Assembly (NCBI GenBank): GCA_012932295.1
Contig: JAAONU010000010.1
Location: 25,976,977 to 26,040,976 of the forward strand
Direction of reading: 5' to 3'
Length of the DNA stretch: 64,000 bases
Source: Cyclina sinensis
Lineage: Eukaryota > Mollusca > Bivalvia > Venerida > Veneridae
Below the pieces are notes generated by a model that did no database searches, had not been told where the DNA came from, and saw only the letters and a list, made by a program, of their open reading frames with translations. Made by a program: the position numbers and the translations under genes. Of this stretch, positions 10,450-22,164 are shown piece by piece (within the stretch, counting starts at the first letter, position 1; every line of letters starts with the position of its first letter).

Positions 10450-13005
10450 TACTGCTTGTTTGTTAATGCCCGACTCTTTATGAGGAGGCTGATTGTTTGT
10501 TAATGCCCGACTCTTTAACAGGAGGCTGCTTGTTTGTTAATGCCCGACTCTGTATCAGGAGACTGAGGCTGCTTGTTTGTTAATGCCCGACTTTTTATCA
10601 GGAGGCTGAGGCTGCTTGTATGTTTATGCCCGACTCTTTAACAGGAGGCTGCTTGTTTGTTAATGCCCGACTCTTTAACATGAGGCTGCTTGTTTGTTAA
10701 TGCCCGACTCTGTATCTGGAGACTGAGGCTGCTTGTTTGTTAATGCCCGACTTTTTAACAGGAGACTGCTTGTTTGTTAATGCCCGACTCTTTAACAGGA
10801 GGTTGCTTGTTTGTTAATGCCCGACTCTGTATCAGGAGACTGAGGCTGCTTGTTTGTTAATGCCCGACTTTTTATCAGGAGGCTGAGGCTGCTTGTATGT
10901 TTATGCCCGACTCTTTATCAGGAGGCTGAGGCTGCTAGTTTGTTAATGCCCGACTCTTTATCCGGATGTTGCTTGTTTATTAATGCCCGGCTCTTTATCC
11001 GGAGGCTGTTTGTTTGTTTATGCCTAACTCTTTATCTGAAGGCTGAAGCTGCTTGTTTGTTAATGCCCGACTCTTTATCCGGAGGCTGTTTATTTTGTTT
11101 ATGCCTAACTCTTTATCTGAAGGCTGAAGCTGCTTGTTTGTTAATGCCCGACTCTTTATCCGGAGGCTATTTGTTTGTTTATGCCTAACTCTTTATCTGA
11201 AGGCTGAGGCTGCTTGTTTGTTAATTTCCGACTCTTTATCTGAAAGCTGAGGCTGCTTGTTTGTTAATGCTTGACTCTTTATCTGAAGGCTTAGGCTGCT
11301 TGTTTGTTAATGCCCGACTCTTTATCCGGATGTGTCTTGTTTGTTAATCCCCGACTCCTTATCCGGATGCTGCTTGTTGGTGAATTCCCGACTCTTTATC
11401 CGGAGGCTCTGGTTTGTAAATGCCCGATTCTTTATCCTGACGCTGCTGGTTTGTTAATGCCCGACTCTTTATCCTGAAGCTGCTTGTTTGTAAATGCCCG
11501 ACTCTTTATCCTGAGGCTGCTGGTTTGTTAATGCCCGACTCTTTATCCTGAGGCTGCTGGTTTGTTAATGCCCGACTCTTTATCCAGAGGCTTCTGGTCT
11601 GTTAATGCCCGACTCTTTATCCTGAGGCTGCAGGTTTGTTAATGCCCGACTCTTTATCCTGAGGCTGCTTGTTTGTTAATTCCCAACTCTTTATCCGGAG
11701 GCTGCTGGTTTGTTAATGCCCGACTGTTTATCCTGAGGCTGCTGGTTTGTTAATTCCCAACTCTTTATCCGGAAGCTCTGGTTTGTAAATGCCCGACTCT
11801 TTATCCTAAGGCTGCTGGTTGTTAATGCCCCACTCTTTATCCTGAGGCTGCTGGTTTGTTAATGTCCGACTCTTTATCCTGAGGCTGCTGGTTTGTTTAT
11901 GCCCGACTTTTTATCCGGAGTCTGTTTGTTTGTTAATGCCCGACTCTTTATCCGGAGGCTGCTGGTTTGTTAATGCCCGACTCTTTATCCTGAGGCGGCT
12001 TGTTTGTAAATGCCCGACTCTTTATCCGGAGGCTGCTGGTTTGTAAATGCCCGACTCTTTATCCTGAGGCTCCTGGTTTGTTCATTCCCGACTTTTTATC
12101 CGGAGGCTCTGGTTTGTAAATGCCCGATTCTTTATCCTGACGCTGCTGGTTTGTTAATGCCCGACTCTTTATCCTGAGGCTGCTTGTTTGTAAATGCCCG
12201 ACTCTTTATCCTGAGGCTGCTGGTTTGTTAATGCCCGACTCTTTATCCGGAGGCTGCTGGTTTGTTAATGCCCGACTCTTTATCCGGAGGCTGCTGGTTT
12301 GTTAATGCCCGACTCTTTATCCGGAGGCTGCTGGTTTGTTAATGCTCGACTTTTTATCCTGAAGCTGCTGGTTTGTTAATACCCGACTCTCTATCCGGAG
12401 GCTGCTGGTTTGTTAATGCCCGACTCTTTATCCGGATGCTCTGGTTTGTTTGTTAATGCCCGACGCTTTATCCTGAGGCTGTTTGTTAATTCCCGACTCT
12501 TTATCCTGAGGCTGCTGGTTTGTTAATGCTCGACTCTTTATCTTGAGGCTGCTGGTTTGTTAATGCTCGACTCTTTATCCTGAGGCTGCTGGTTTGTTAA
12601 TGCCGGACTCTTTATCCTGAAGCTGCTGGTTTGTTAATGCCCGACTCTTTTTCCGGAGGCTGCTGGTTTGTTAATGCCCGACTCTTTATCCGGAGGCTCT
12701 GGTTTGTTTGTTAATACCCGACGCTTTATCCTGAGGCTGTTTGTTTGTTAATGCCCGACTTCTTATCCTGAAGCTGCTAAATTGTTAATTCCCGACTCTT
12801 TATCCTGAGGCTGCTGGTTTGTTAATGCCCGACTCTTTATCCTGAGGCTGCTGGTTTGTTAATTCCCGACTTTTTATCCGGAGGCTGTTTGTTTGTTAAT
12901 GCCCAACTCTTTATCCGGATGTTGCTTGTTTGTTAATGCCCGACTCTTTATTCTGAGGCTGCTGCTTTGTTAATGCCCGACTCTTTATCCGGAGGCTCTG
13001 GTTTG
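10450..13005. repeat. 37-bp minisatellite, about 69 units
   Basis: The core unit is 'ggctgctggtttgttaatg' plus 'cccgactctttatcctga'. The period of 37 bp is exact between neighbouring units around 12251 and 12288. Left-end units are more variable, with extra GGCTGA insertions. The array stops at 'ctctggtttgaatccc', which is B-box-like and runs into SINE-like sequence. The open frame at 10850-11188 arises because unit lengths add up to multiples of three; it is not a gene. Confidence 0.9.
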
Positions 13006-13585
13006 AATCCCACAATAGGTGAGTTTTCCTTTACTTTCCACTTCCAACACTTTCAGCTGAAGTGCAGACTGAATCCGAATAAAAGTCATCAATTTTTTTT
13101 AAAATTTATTGATTGAAGAAATGTTTGTTTAGGAATGTGTTAGTAAAATATCCTATTATTATGTATTTTAATCTACAGTTAAAAGAAACGTTATGATAAT
13201 TATATATATCAGTATTTATATCAGACCAGTACTGGAAATAAGAGAATAAGCTACTACAATATTATTATCTATCGGGTTTCCTCATATTATCACTACGAAT
13301 ACTGAAAAAACTTAAGCCTATATGCAAAACAGTATTGATAGAAGAAATTGTAATCTGACTCCATTTTACACCACAGGTTCACAGCTATACCATATTTTTC
13401 AACATTTGTAAGCAACTGTGAATACTTTTTGTCTTGATATTTCCTTATCTCAGTTGTCTACTCTTCCTAAATTAATATTCACGAGTCTAAGGCATTTTTG
13501 TTCACATTCAGACTACAAAGTGCAGAAGCACAAGTTACTATATTTGTCACTGTATTGTAATTAAGACATATTTTTAGCTAGTCTG
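13006..13585. other. SINE-like remnant, then non-coding sequence
   Basis: The first bases ('cacaataggtgagttttcct') align with the segment after the B box of the SINEs at 6104 and 21833. The rest is AT-rich with no gene or array seen. Confidence 0.35.
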
Positions 13586-13589
13586 TTTC

Positions 13590-15270
13590 GAAGAAAAACT
13601 CGAGCTATTATGATCGCTGCGTCGTCGTCGTCGTTGTCGTCATGCAAAAACTTTACTTTAGCCCATTACTCAAACAATTTAAGGCATCAATATGCAACTT
13701 GGACTGTTTGCTTATCATGACAAGAGACAGTTGAAACAAAGAGGCATTATTCTGAAAGCTATATTTTTGCAGTTATGTCCCTTTTTTACTTACAATTTTT
13801 GTCAAAATTGCTTCCCTTACCATAATATTTTATAAGTCACTTTTAAGTGACGTTATAAGTATTTTATAAGTCGCTTAGTCATTTCACCTATAAACCACTT
13901 CTAAGCCACTTATATGTATTTTAAATGCAAATTAGATGTAAATGACATATAAGTTTCTTATAAGTCACGTATAAATGTATTATACATGTAAGTCACTTAT
14001 AAGTATATTTGTAAGTCACTTATTAGTCACTTATAAGTCATTTATAAGTCAATTATAAGTCATTTCTAAGTTACTCATAATTATGTGACTTATATGTCAA
14101 ATACTTGTATATATCCCAACATAGTGTAATTGTCTTATTATTAATTGCAATTAAGGTCATGATTTTCTAGTTTTTCAGACCAAAAAGTGAAGAATATAAT
14201 AATCTGATGTTGTTGATGATATTTCATTAGGACATTCTAGAAGATACCAATGTTAACTCATTAATTCTGTTGTCTGTTTGCTGCTCATTTTTATTGTCTG
14301 TCTTTGCATCTTTGTGGAAGAACGTAGTAGTTTTATTGCACAACATAAGTATAATAAATTATTATCTCAAAAATATTCCATACAGAATTTGTGCAAAATT
14401 CTTTCTGTGAGTGTTAACTTATACATGAATGTGGTCAGTTTACCTTATTTTAAGTTTTGTTAAATGACTTACTGGTTAAAAACAAATGAAAAAACATACA
14501 ATTCATAATTAATCAAAGAATTGAGAAAATTTTAAAAATAAATAACAATGTTTACTTAACATAACAATCCTCAAAGTTTTTCTTCTTCATTTCCATTCTT
14601 CTCAACTCATTCAGATGCCATATTCAAAATTCAAAATAAACAGGTGTTTAACTCCTTTTTTCAATGGTGAACGTCATAAAACCTTTCACTAGAGAACCAG
14701 TCAAGAGATTTCTCACAACTGATAGCTTCTGGTTTAAACAAGTATAAATGACTTATAAGTGACTTATAGGTGGAAAATCTGGCTAGACTGAAATGACATA
14801 TAAATGGCTTATACATACAATAGACTTATACAAATTTTATGTTATTTATAAGTGACTTATAAGTAACTTACAGGTCCCTTATACTTCAAGTGTAAGTTGC
14901 TTATAAGGGACTTACAAGTCACTTAAAGTCATTTTAGTAAAGGTTATTAAGTGGAATAATTTCAAAACTATCAAAGGTATCAATATGAAACTTGGACTGC
15001 TTGCTTAACATGACAAGAGGCAGTTGAAAAACAAGGGTCATTATTCTGAAAGCTATTTTTTGGAGTTATGTCCCTTTTTAACTTACAATTTTTGTCAAAA
15101 TGGCTTATTAAGTTGAATGATCAAAGGTATCAATATGAACAATATCAACATCTTGACATGAAAGGTCATAGGTATATAAACCTCCTTCAGAAGTAGTGCC
15201 AAGAACCGTAACTATGGCCCATTGTCGACAAAACAGACGAGTTTTGGCACCGCTCCGCGGAGCTTTGGTT
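13590..15270. repeat. Dispersed repeat split by an ACTTATAAGT-rich insertion
   Basis: The left part starts with a GTCGTCGTCGTCG run and holds a unit of about 130 bp (13679-13812, 'caacttggactgtttgctta' through 'acttacaatttttgtcaaaa'). The same unit returns at about 14967-15107. The right end is 'ggcaccgctccgcggagctt'. Between the two units lies about 1.1 kb of unrelated sequence whose two ends are packed with ACTTATAAGT-type motifs. Confidence 0.55.
13822..14945. mobile_element. Candidate non-autonomous element with palindromic end clusters
   Basis: Clusters of the perfect palindrome ACTTATAAGT and close variants occupy 13845-14100 and 14745-14935, with about 640 bp of plain AT-rich sequence between them. 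The block separates two units of a dispersed repeat. Subterminal clusters of a short motif are typical of non-autonomous DNA transposons. Exact ends and target duplications were not resolved. Confidence 0.4.
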
Positions 15271-16180
15271 TTATTATGTTGCTTTTGGTTTCTGGAGTAA
15301 CAAATATATACAGGTAAATACTGCTATTTGCTTCCGTAGATATGCATGGGCATCAGAGATTGGGAAATATTGATACAGCAAAATACATCATACAGGACAT
15401 GGTCACGTGGTTTTGCTACCGCTTACGAGAAAGTTATTGTACTGATATAAAGAGATGTCTTGTATGACTGGTGAATCAGACAATTGACATTTTCCGTAGA
15501 TGTAACACTATTCCAATCAAGTTCTTCGCTTTTACATTTTACATGCTGCTTGAAATTTGAAATCACATTTGTTGAGAGTAGCAGTATTGAAACCTTTTCT
15601 TAGGAAAAAAAATCCAATACCAAGGGCTAGGCTAGAATTGGCAACCTCTGCTCCAGCAGTTTATAAAAGTATGCAGCAGAAAGGGGTAAATGAGTGACCT
15701 TAAAGAAAGGTTGGTAGTCAACACAAAAGAAGAAAAAAGCATGCAATAAATATGACTATCAGAACACTTTGTGTTCAAATATTTATTTCAAAGTAAAAAG
15801 CAATATATAAGTTTCTGAACACACACACTATGAAATTTTGTTTTACATCAATATTATACACTATCAAAATACATGTCAAAACATCAAGTTATATAGAGTT
15901 TATAATTATGTAGATTTGTTAAACAATCCAAAGTCTACTTTTTCAGGAAGAAAAATAACGGTCTGTGCTTCATATTTAAACGCCAGAAACTGAAAGCCAC
16001 ATGGTTATGTCTTTAACGACTTTTCATTTGAACAGTGTTTTTATAACCAAATGTAAAGAAACAACTGGCATTACAATAATCACGAAAAATATATCTATAT
16101 CACAGTTCGTTTCATAACCATTAATTAACCGCCCCATAACATACCAGAAGCCTGACAAAACAAAATGCGGACTTTCTAAA
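15271..16180. other. Non-coding interval
   Basis: No gene, tRNA or array seen; AT-rich with scattered short open frames only. Confidence 0.4.
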
Positions 16181-16182
16181 TA

Positions 16183-16567
16183 TCAGGGCCAATATCACTG
16201 AAACTGATCGGCCCCAGAGCCGGAAAAGTGATATTGATATTGGCCCAGTCGTAACAACTCGGCCTTTTCCGAAAACTTCGTATAAAGACCTCGTATGTAA
16301 GTGTATGAATACACCAAATAGTAAAACGCCCAGACCTTAATAAAAAATATAAACAGACATGGCAGACTTCAAGCAGTGTTTGTCTTATGCATTAGAAAAA
16401 ATGAAAATAAATTTTAATTTAAAGCATGAACAGGTATAGGCTTCAAGAAATGTTTTCAATTTAGCAGTTACCATTTGTACTATAAAATAGTCCAATATGG
16501 CGCCTACCGTATTATTTCCGAGGGGACTTATTGAAGTCGCCCGAGGTGTTCCGATTGATATTGGCCC
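16183..16567. mobile_element. Possible foldback element
   Basis: AGGGCCAATATCA near 16185 is inverted as TGATATTGGCCCT near 16555, and another inverted copy of the same motif lies at about 16228-16245. The arrangement suggests a short foldback or MITE of about 385 bp. No target duplication was identified. Confidence 0.3.
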
Positions 16568-16879
16568 TCTTGTAGCTCAATTTGATTGGATGATTAGATC
16601 AAGTCCGAAAAATTGATATAGAATTCAATTTTAAACGGCAGCTATTTTCTTTTCCAAGTGACAGAAACGAGATTTAGGAAAATTTGAAATTGTTCTATCG
16701 ACTTTTATCTTGTTTGACAGTACTAAGTGACCATCCAAAAAGGTTGTATGGTACATGTATTTGTGATTGTGTGTATTTGTGTGAATAGTCATTTTTTCAC
16801 AACTTGTAACTCTCATGAACACAAGCAGAAGACATAAGATGGATGGTGATCAACTGTGGAATTGTTATGAAATAAAATT

Positions 16880-17020
16880 GTTATTAAATAATTGAATTGA
16901 TATAGACTCTGTTATTTGTCCTCAGGACAGTTGTATTGGTACTCGGCCTTTGGCCTCGGGTCCAGTACGACTACCCTCGAACAAATAACAGGTCCTATAT
17001 CAAATCAATTATTTAGTAAC
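16880..17020. mobile_element. Short foldback MITE
   Basis: The left arm (GTTATTAAATAATTGAATTG onward, 40 bases) and the right arm (ending CAATTATTTAGTAAC) are inverted repeats differing at only a few bases. The centre carries a second, weaker inverted repeat around GGCCTTTGGCC. The total of about 141 bp has no coding capacity. Confidence 0.6.
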
Positions 17021-17159
17021 ACATAGTATCACACAAAAGAATTGGTAACCCAAAGTGGCGATTTTTTTTAATGGTCAAGACCAAATGATAACAAAGGTCA
17101 TAACTATAGAAATGTTAATGTTTTGACAGACTTAGTAACAACTGTTGAAAAAGCTCCAA

Positions 17160-17402
17160 TTAAAAGAGGCTTATTATTTTAAACAAAGGCCGCAAACTGA
17201 TTAGGAACAGTCTGCAAATTGATTATGGAACAACCTGCAAATTGATTATGGAAAAGCCTGCAAACTGATTATGAAACAGCCTGCAAACTGTTAAATAGAA
17301 CAGCCAGCAATTACAAAAGGGCAGTCTTGACGAAAGAACAGACTGCAAATTGATCACAGAACAAAATGTAAATTGATTATAGAACAGAATGCAAATTGAT
17401 TA
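17160..17402. repeat. 23-bp minisatellite, left segment
   Basis: Degenerate units of 'gaacagactgcaaattgat' plus 'tata' occur here. The same unit resumes at 18513, after the LTR-like insertion. Confidence 0.8.
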
Positions 17403-18512
17403 TGTAGTAGACCCATATTTTTAGTATTTCATGTTTAACGTTATTTTACATATTTATAGTGCAAGGGAAGCAATCATTATTATATTTCAAGGGAGACTAT
17501 TCTTCTGGTCTTATTAATATTGCTTGCTTGGTTTATCTTTCCCTTGATCATTCATCCATTTCGGCGGGAAATCCGTGTTATTTGATTGGTTTTTGCAATC
17601 AGCTGATTGTGACTTTTTTCTTCACAAGACTGAGTTGTTGTTTTCACCTTGAAGAAGACAGTCATGTATTTTTGTACTCGGGTGTGCTTTAGAGTTTATC
17701 AGCTCTCTTGTTTAGTATTTTGAATGTGGAGGTTTTTTATAGGTTAGTATTAATTGTTCTCTGAATTGTTTGTCTTGTGAAATATCTTTTATCCGTTGTA
17801 TTTTGACAATTATTTCTCGGTCGTTGGAGTGAAATGGCTGTTGTGTTTTTATCAAGTATTCCGCAGAGCTGTCATTAATTTCTTCTAACAAATTGCATGA
17901 ATATCTGGTGATTTGGTTATTTCAGCACATAATTAACAACACTGGTGACAGAGATAGATGGAAAGAGTGAGAGGAATACAGTTCCACAAACTTGTGTAAG
18001 TAAAGCAGTGAAGTTAAGTTAAAACTAAGTTAAATGAAGCTAAGTTAAGAAAAGTAAAGTTGAGTAAAGTGAATTTAATAAAGAAGGCAGTTTTGTTAAA
18101 ATACTTGTGGATTGTACGTTTTTATAAACCTTGTGATTGTATTGTTGTTTTAATTAAATAAATCCACCACTTACAGATATTATATATGGTTTATTTTGAA
18201 TATATTTTTGTATTCTTGATGTATTGTTAATACATCTGTTAATAATGTGATTTCATGAGATGTTCAATGCGAAATCATATGAAGATGTAATTGCATTATT
18301 CACATGAAAGTTTCTAGACTTAATCTTCTATTTATTATGTTTATTTTATTTCAGATTCGTTAACCACCTTTACCATGTTTGTCTAGAAGAGATATGCTCT
18401 TGTGAAAACTGTATACCATTATTAAAGAGTAGTAATGAATTTGAAAGTAGCTGACAAGTACTTGAGTTAGTCATGGCATCCCTATTTCTTTGGTATAAGC
18501 AAGGGGATAACA
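17403..18512. mobile_element. LTR-like insertion inside the 23-bp array
   Basis: The 1,110-bp insert begins TGTAGTAGACCC and ends GGGGATAACA, so its ends are TGT...ACA. ATTA stands on both sides (17399-17402 and 18513-18516), and the flanking array resumes in phase after one copy of ATTA. A primer-binding-like TGGTGACAGAG occurs at 17943, just after ...AACAACA. A second LTR copy is not visible, so it may be a long solo LTR or a degenerate terminal-repeat element. No retrotransposon protein is encoded. The ATTA match is partly expected because every array unit contains ATTA. Confidence 0.5.
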
Positions 18513-19690
18513 ATTATAGAACAGACTGCAAATTAATCATAGAACATATTGCAAATTGATTATAAAAAGACTGCAAATTGATTATATGACAGACTGTAAA
18601 TTGATGGTGGAATCAGACCACAAATTGCTTATAGAACAGAATGCAAATTGATTATATAACAAACTGCAAGTTAATCATAGAACACATTGCAAATTGATTA
18701 TAAAAAAGACTGCAAATTGATTATAGAACAGACTGTAAATGAATGGTGGAACAGACTACAAATTGATTATAAAACAGAATGCAGATTGATTATAAAACAA
18801 ATTTAAAATTACAAAGAATGCTAATTGATAGCGGAACAGATTGCAAATTGATTATTGAACAAAATGCAAATTGATTATAGAACAGAATGCAAACTGATTA
18901 TACAACAGACTTCAAATTGATTATATAACAGGATGTAAGTTGATAATCAAACAGACTGCAAATTGATGGTGGAACAGACTGCAAATTGATGATGGAACAG
19001 ACTGCAGATTGATTATAGAACAGACTGCAAATTGATTATAGAATAAAACGCAAATTGATAATAGAACAGACTGCAAATTGATAATAGAACAGACTACAAA
19101 TTGATTATAGAACAGACTGCAAATTGATTATAGAACAGACTGCAAATTGATTATAGAACAGACTGCAAATTGATAATTGAAAAGACTACAAATTGTTAAT
19201 AGAACAGACTACATATTTGATTATAGAACAGACTGCAAACTGATTATAGAACAGAATGCAAATTGATTATCTAATAAGATGCAAATTGATAATTAAACAG
19301 ACTGCAAATTGATGGTGGAACAGTCTGCAAAATGATGGAGGAACAGACTGCAGATTGATTATAGAACAGACTGCAATTGATTATATTAAAACAAGATGCA
19401 AATTGAAAATTAAAAAGAATACTAATTGATGGCAGAACAGACTGCAAAATGATTATAGAACAGAATGCAAACTGATTATAGAACATAATGCAATCTGATT
19501 ACAGAACAGACTGCAAATTGATTATATAACAGACTGCAAATTGATCCTGGAACAGACTGCAAATTGATGGTGGAACAGACTGCAGATTGATTATAGAACA
19601 GACTGCAAACTGATATAGAACAAAATGCAAATTGATAATAGAACATAATGCAAATTGATAATAGAACAGAAGGCAAATTGATTATAAAAC
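18513..19690. repeat. 23-bp minisatellite, right segment, about 50 units
   Basis: The unit is 'gaacagactgcaaattgat' plus 'tata', and the 23-bp period was checked at 19085 and 19108. Many units vary (GATGGTGGA, GATAATAGA). Minus-strand open frames over it are products of the repeat. Confidence 0.9.
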
Positions 19691-21640
19691 AATTTGAAAA
19701 TTTATTATTAGAACAATCATGTCAAGTACACCAAAACATTTGTTACAATAAGCTGGTCGAAAATGCGCAACCTTCGGGATATTTCCACATTCCATATATA
19801 TATGTGGATGAAAAATAGACTACTGAACTACCATTTTTATAATCAGGATTTTCAATGCAGTGTGTTTCAAACTTTCAATGTTTTACTTCTATGCACCTAA
19901 GATAGTAGCTAACAAAAATTGATTACTGCTGTAAATAACAAAAAAAATGGCAGTGGATAGGTAAGGTCTCAGAGAGCCTCGTTTCTAATTTCTGTATTCT
20001 ATTTATGGTAAAATTGAGCACTACATACCTACACATTGATTCTAAAAACGAAAACATGGATATGTGGCCTTAAAAATCTCTATCTTAAAGTCGTGTAGAA
20101 AAAGCGAGCACATAATTAATCTTGTTTTGTAATAATAATGCCATTTTCTTAAATAATTGCCTAGTTCATCAAAATCACAACTATCTACATTAAACAGTTT
20201 AATGTACTGTCCTTGCAGACTTGACACTCAATAACTCCAACTTATTATGAAAACACTAATTTTATCTATCAGAAATACGCAAAATGGATAAAAATAATAA
20301 AGCAAATAACAAAATGACAGAACGACATATACCTGAACTTGTAAAAACTAATGCTTATACATGTACGTGCAATAATCTATTTTATTACCTGCTACCCTTT
20401 ATAATATCTTGTAAATTATTCCGAAACAAAATCAGTAAGACAGGACCTGATAAACTAATGACTGGTCAACAGTCTCAACTGCCCATTCGCGCTTTGTTGA
20501 TTGGCTGTGTCTACAAAGTGTATGTCATGGTCATGTCAAGAATCACAGACTTATATATATATATATATATAACTAGTAGTATCTATAGAACAAATTCTTA
20601 GCAAAAGTATTGTGCTTAAATATTTTATTTCCATAATGTCAGATAATAAAACATTTCACGCATAACCTCAAACAGTAAACGCCATTCGTCAATGTTTAGG
20701 ATGAAATTGTGGGAAATTAGTTTTACCTGTTTTCCAGACGGTCATAAACTGAATGTATGACGAAGACAACATTAACAACAAACATATGCATTTAATATTT
20801 AGTGTTCACTTTGTTTGAATCGAGATTGAAATGGAAAACTGATGTACAATTTATTCATTCATGTTATACATTATAAAATGTGCTCTAAGCCTTCAGATGA
20901 TTTTTATATACATGGTGCAGAATTAAACGTTTTAACCTCCTAAACAATAAATGATACGATAAATGATGCATAAAAAACTTTCGACCATATATGTATTATA
21001 CAGCATTGATATAACATGTAAATACATAGAAATCTGGTGTGATCTGTGTGTTTAAACTACATGCGCTGTGACGTCACTTTCTCTCGTGTGATCTGTGTGT
21101 TTAAACTACATGCGCTATGACATCATCTTCGTGCATAAAACTTGTTCGAAAATGCAGGGTAACTCTAACGTTGCATATAGTGCTCATTTAAGCTCTACGG
21201 TTTGTCAAAATTGGCTGGAAAAGCTTTCTGAGCTCTCGAAACCAACGCTTTGTTTCTGCTTTCGATGAAAACCATGTCACAAAAATCGTTGCTTAAAAAC
21301 GTTGATAATGGCAGTAGATGTGAGAGTTGTTTCGAAATATTCCCGTATTACGTCACAAAATTAATGAGCTTCATACAGAAGTCAGTATAACTGAATATTT
21401 AAGTGTACAGACTAAAGATAAATATGAAGTTATATATACAATGCATCATTTAAAGGATTAGCTATAATGCTGATTAGGTGAGAAAAAAAACAACAACAAA
21501 ATATAGACTTGATGGTTGCATGAAAGATTACGTACTACTAAATGCATTTTCAAATATTCATGTAAATGCCACCCCTCCTTTCTCTCCAAAAATATTATGC
21601 TAACAAAACAATAAGGTCTATCTAATGGATGGAGGTGTCA
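19691..21640. other. Non-coding interval downstream of the EGF/SEA gene
   Basis: No convincing gene was seen. It holds a (TA)n tract near 20550-20570 and a 45-bp tandem duplication at about 21040-21118 (TGTGATCTGTGTGTTTAAAC twice). Confidence 0.4.
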
Positions 21641-21648
21641 AGAGATGA

Positions 21649-21654
21649 TTTATT
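21649..21654 (-). terminator. Candidate polyadenylation signal of the EGF/SEA gene
   Basis: TTTATT on the plus strand is AATAAA on the minus strand, about 415 bases after the stop codon at 22069. It is the first canonical signal I noticed downstream; its use is not proven. Confidence 0.35.
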
Positions 21655-21832
21655 CTTTTTGCTAAAAGTAAAAAGAAAAACAATATATGAAAAGGTTTTC
21701 GACAACCAAACATATCTAACCATACAAAAAGTTTTGTCAAAATCCTTAATCTACATTTTAGTATGTCACTAAACTTCAGAGTATGCAGTGATCTATAGTT
21801 TCTGGTAGTTTAGGATTAAGTGTAGATAAAAG

Positions 21833-22042
21833 GCATCGTGGTTCAGTGGTAGAGCGCAGGGCTCCGGATCCGGAGCTCGTGGGTTCGAATCCCGTCAGAG
21901 GCGAGATTCTCTCATGATCTTCACATTCCTCACCGCTGCGCGAATACTGGTATGGAACCCAGGAAGCAGTCATCGAGCGTGGTGAATCTAAGTTGTAAGA
22001 ACTTGTATCGCAATCGATGTAAAATAAATGAGTCTAAACTAA
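21833..22042 (+). mobile_element. tRNA-derived SINE, copy 2
   Basis: Same element as at 6104: A-box-like GTGGTTCAGTGGTAGAGCGC, B box GGTTCGAATCC, and tail AAATGAGTCTAAACT. It sits antisense in the presumed 3' UTR of the minus-strand EGF/SEA gene, ending only 26 bases from the stop codon. Confidence 0.85.
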
Positions 22043-22068
22043 ACTGTAAAAAAAGGCCATTCCTTTCA

Positions 22069-22164
22069 TCAGAACCTTGTGTCATTACGTCCATATCCAT
22101 AAGAATACCTTCTGCTTTGGTTAGAACGTTTGTAGTCATTACTATCACTACTGTATCCATTACC
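22069..22164 (-). CDS. EGF/SEA gene exon 29 (last, cytoplasmic C-terminus)
   Basis: Acceptor GTTGTTGTTGCAG precedes GGTAATGG, entered in phase 0. It encodes GNGYSSDSNDYKRS onward, rich in Ser, Tyr, Asn and Arg, and ends ...GRNDTRF then TGA at 22069. The frame joins exon 28 without a stop. Confidence 0.8.
   Translation of the reverse strand, partial: GNGYSSDSNDYKRSNQSRRYSYGYGRNDTRF

Noticed and set aside
10850..11188. 112-codon plus-strand frame in the 37-bp array
   Set aside because: Repeat-derived; unit variants of different length break it, and nothing supports coding.
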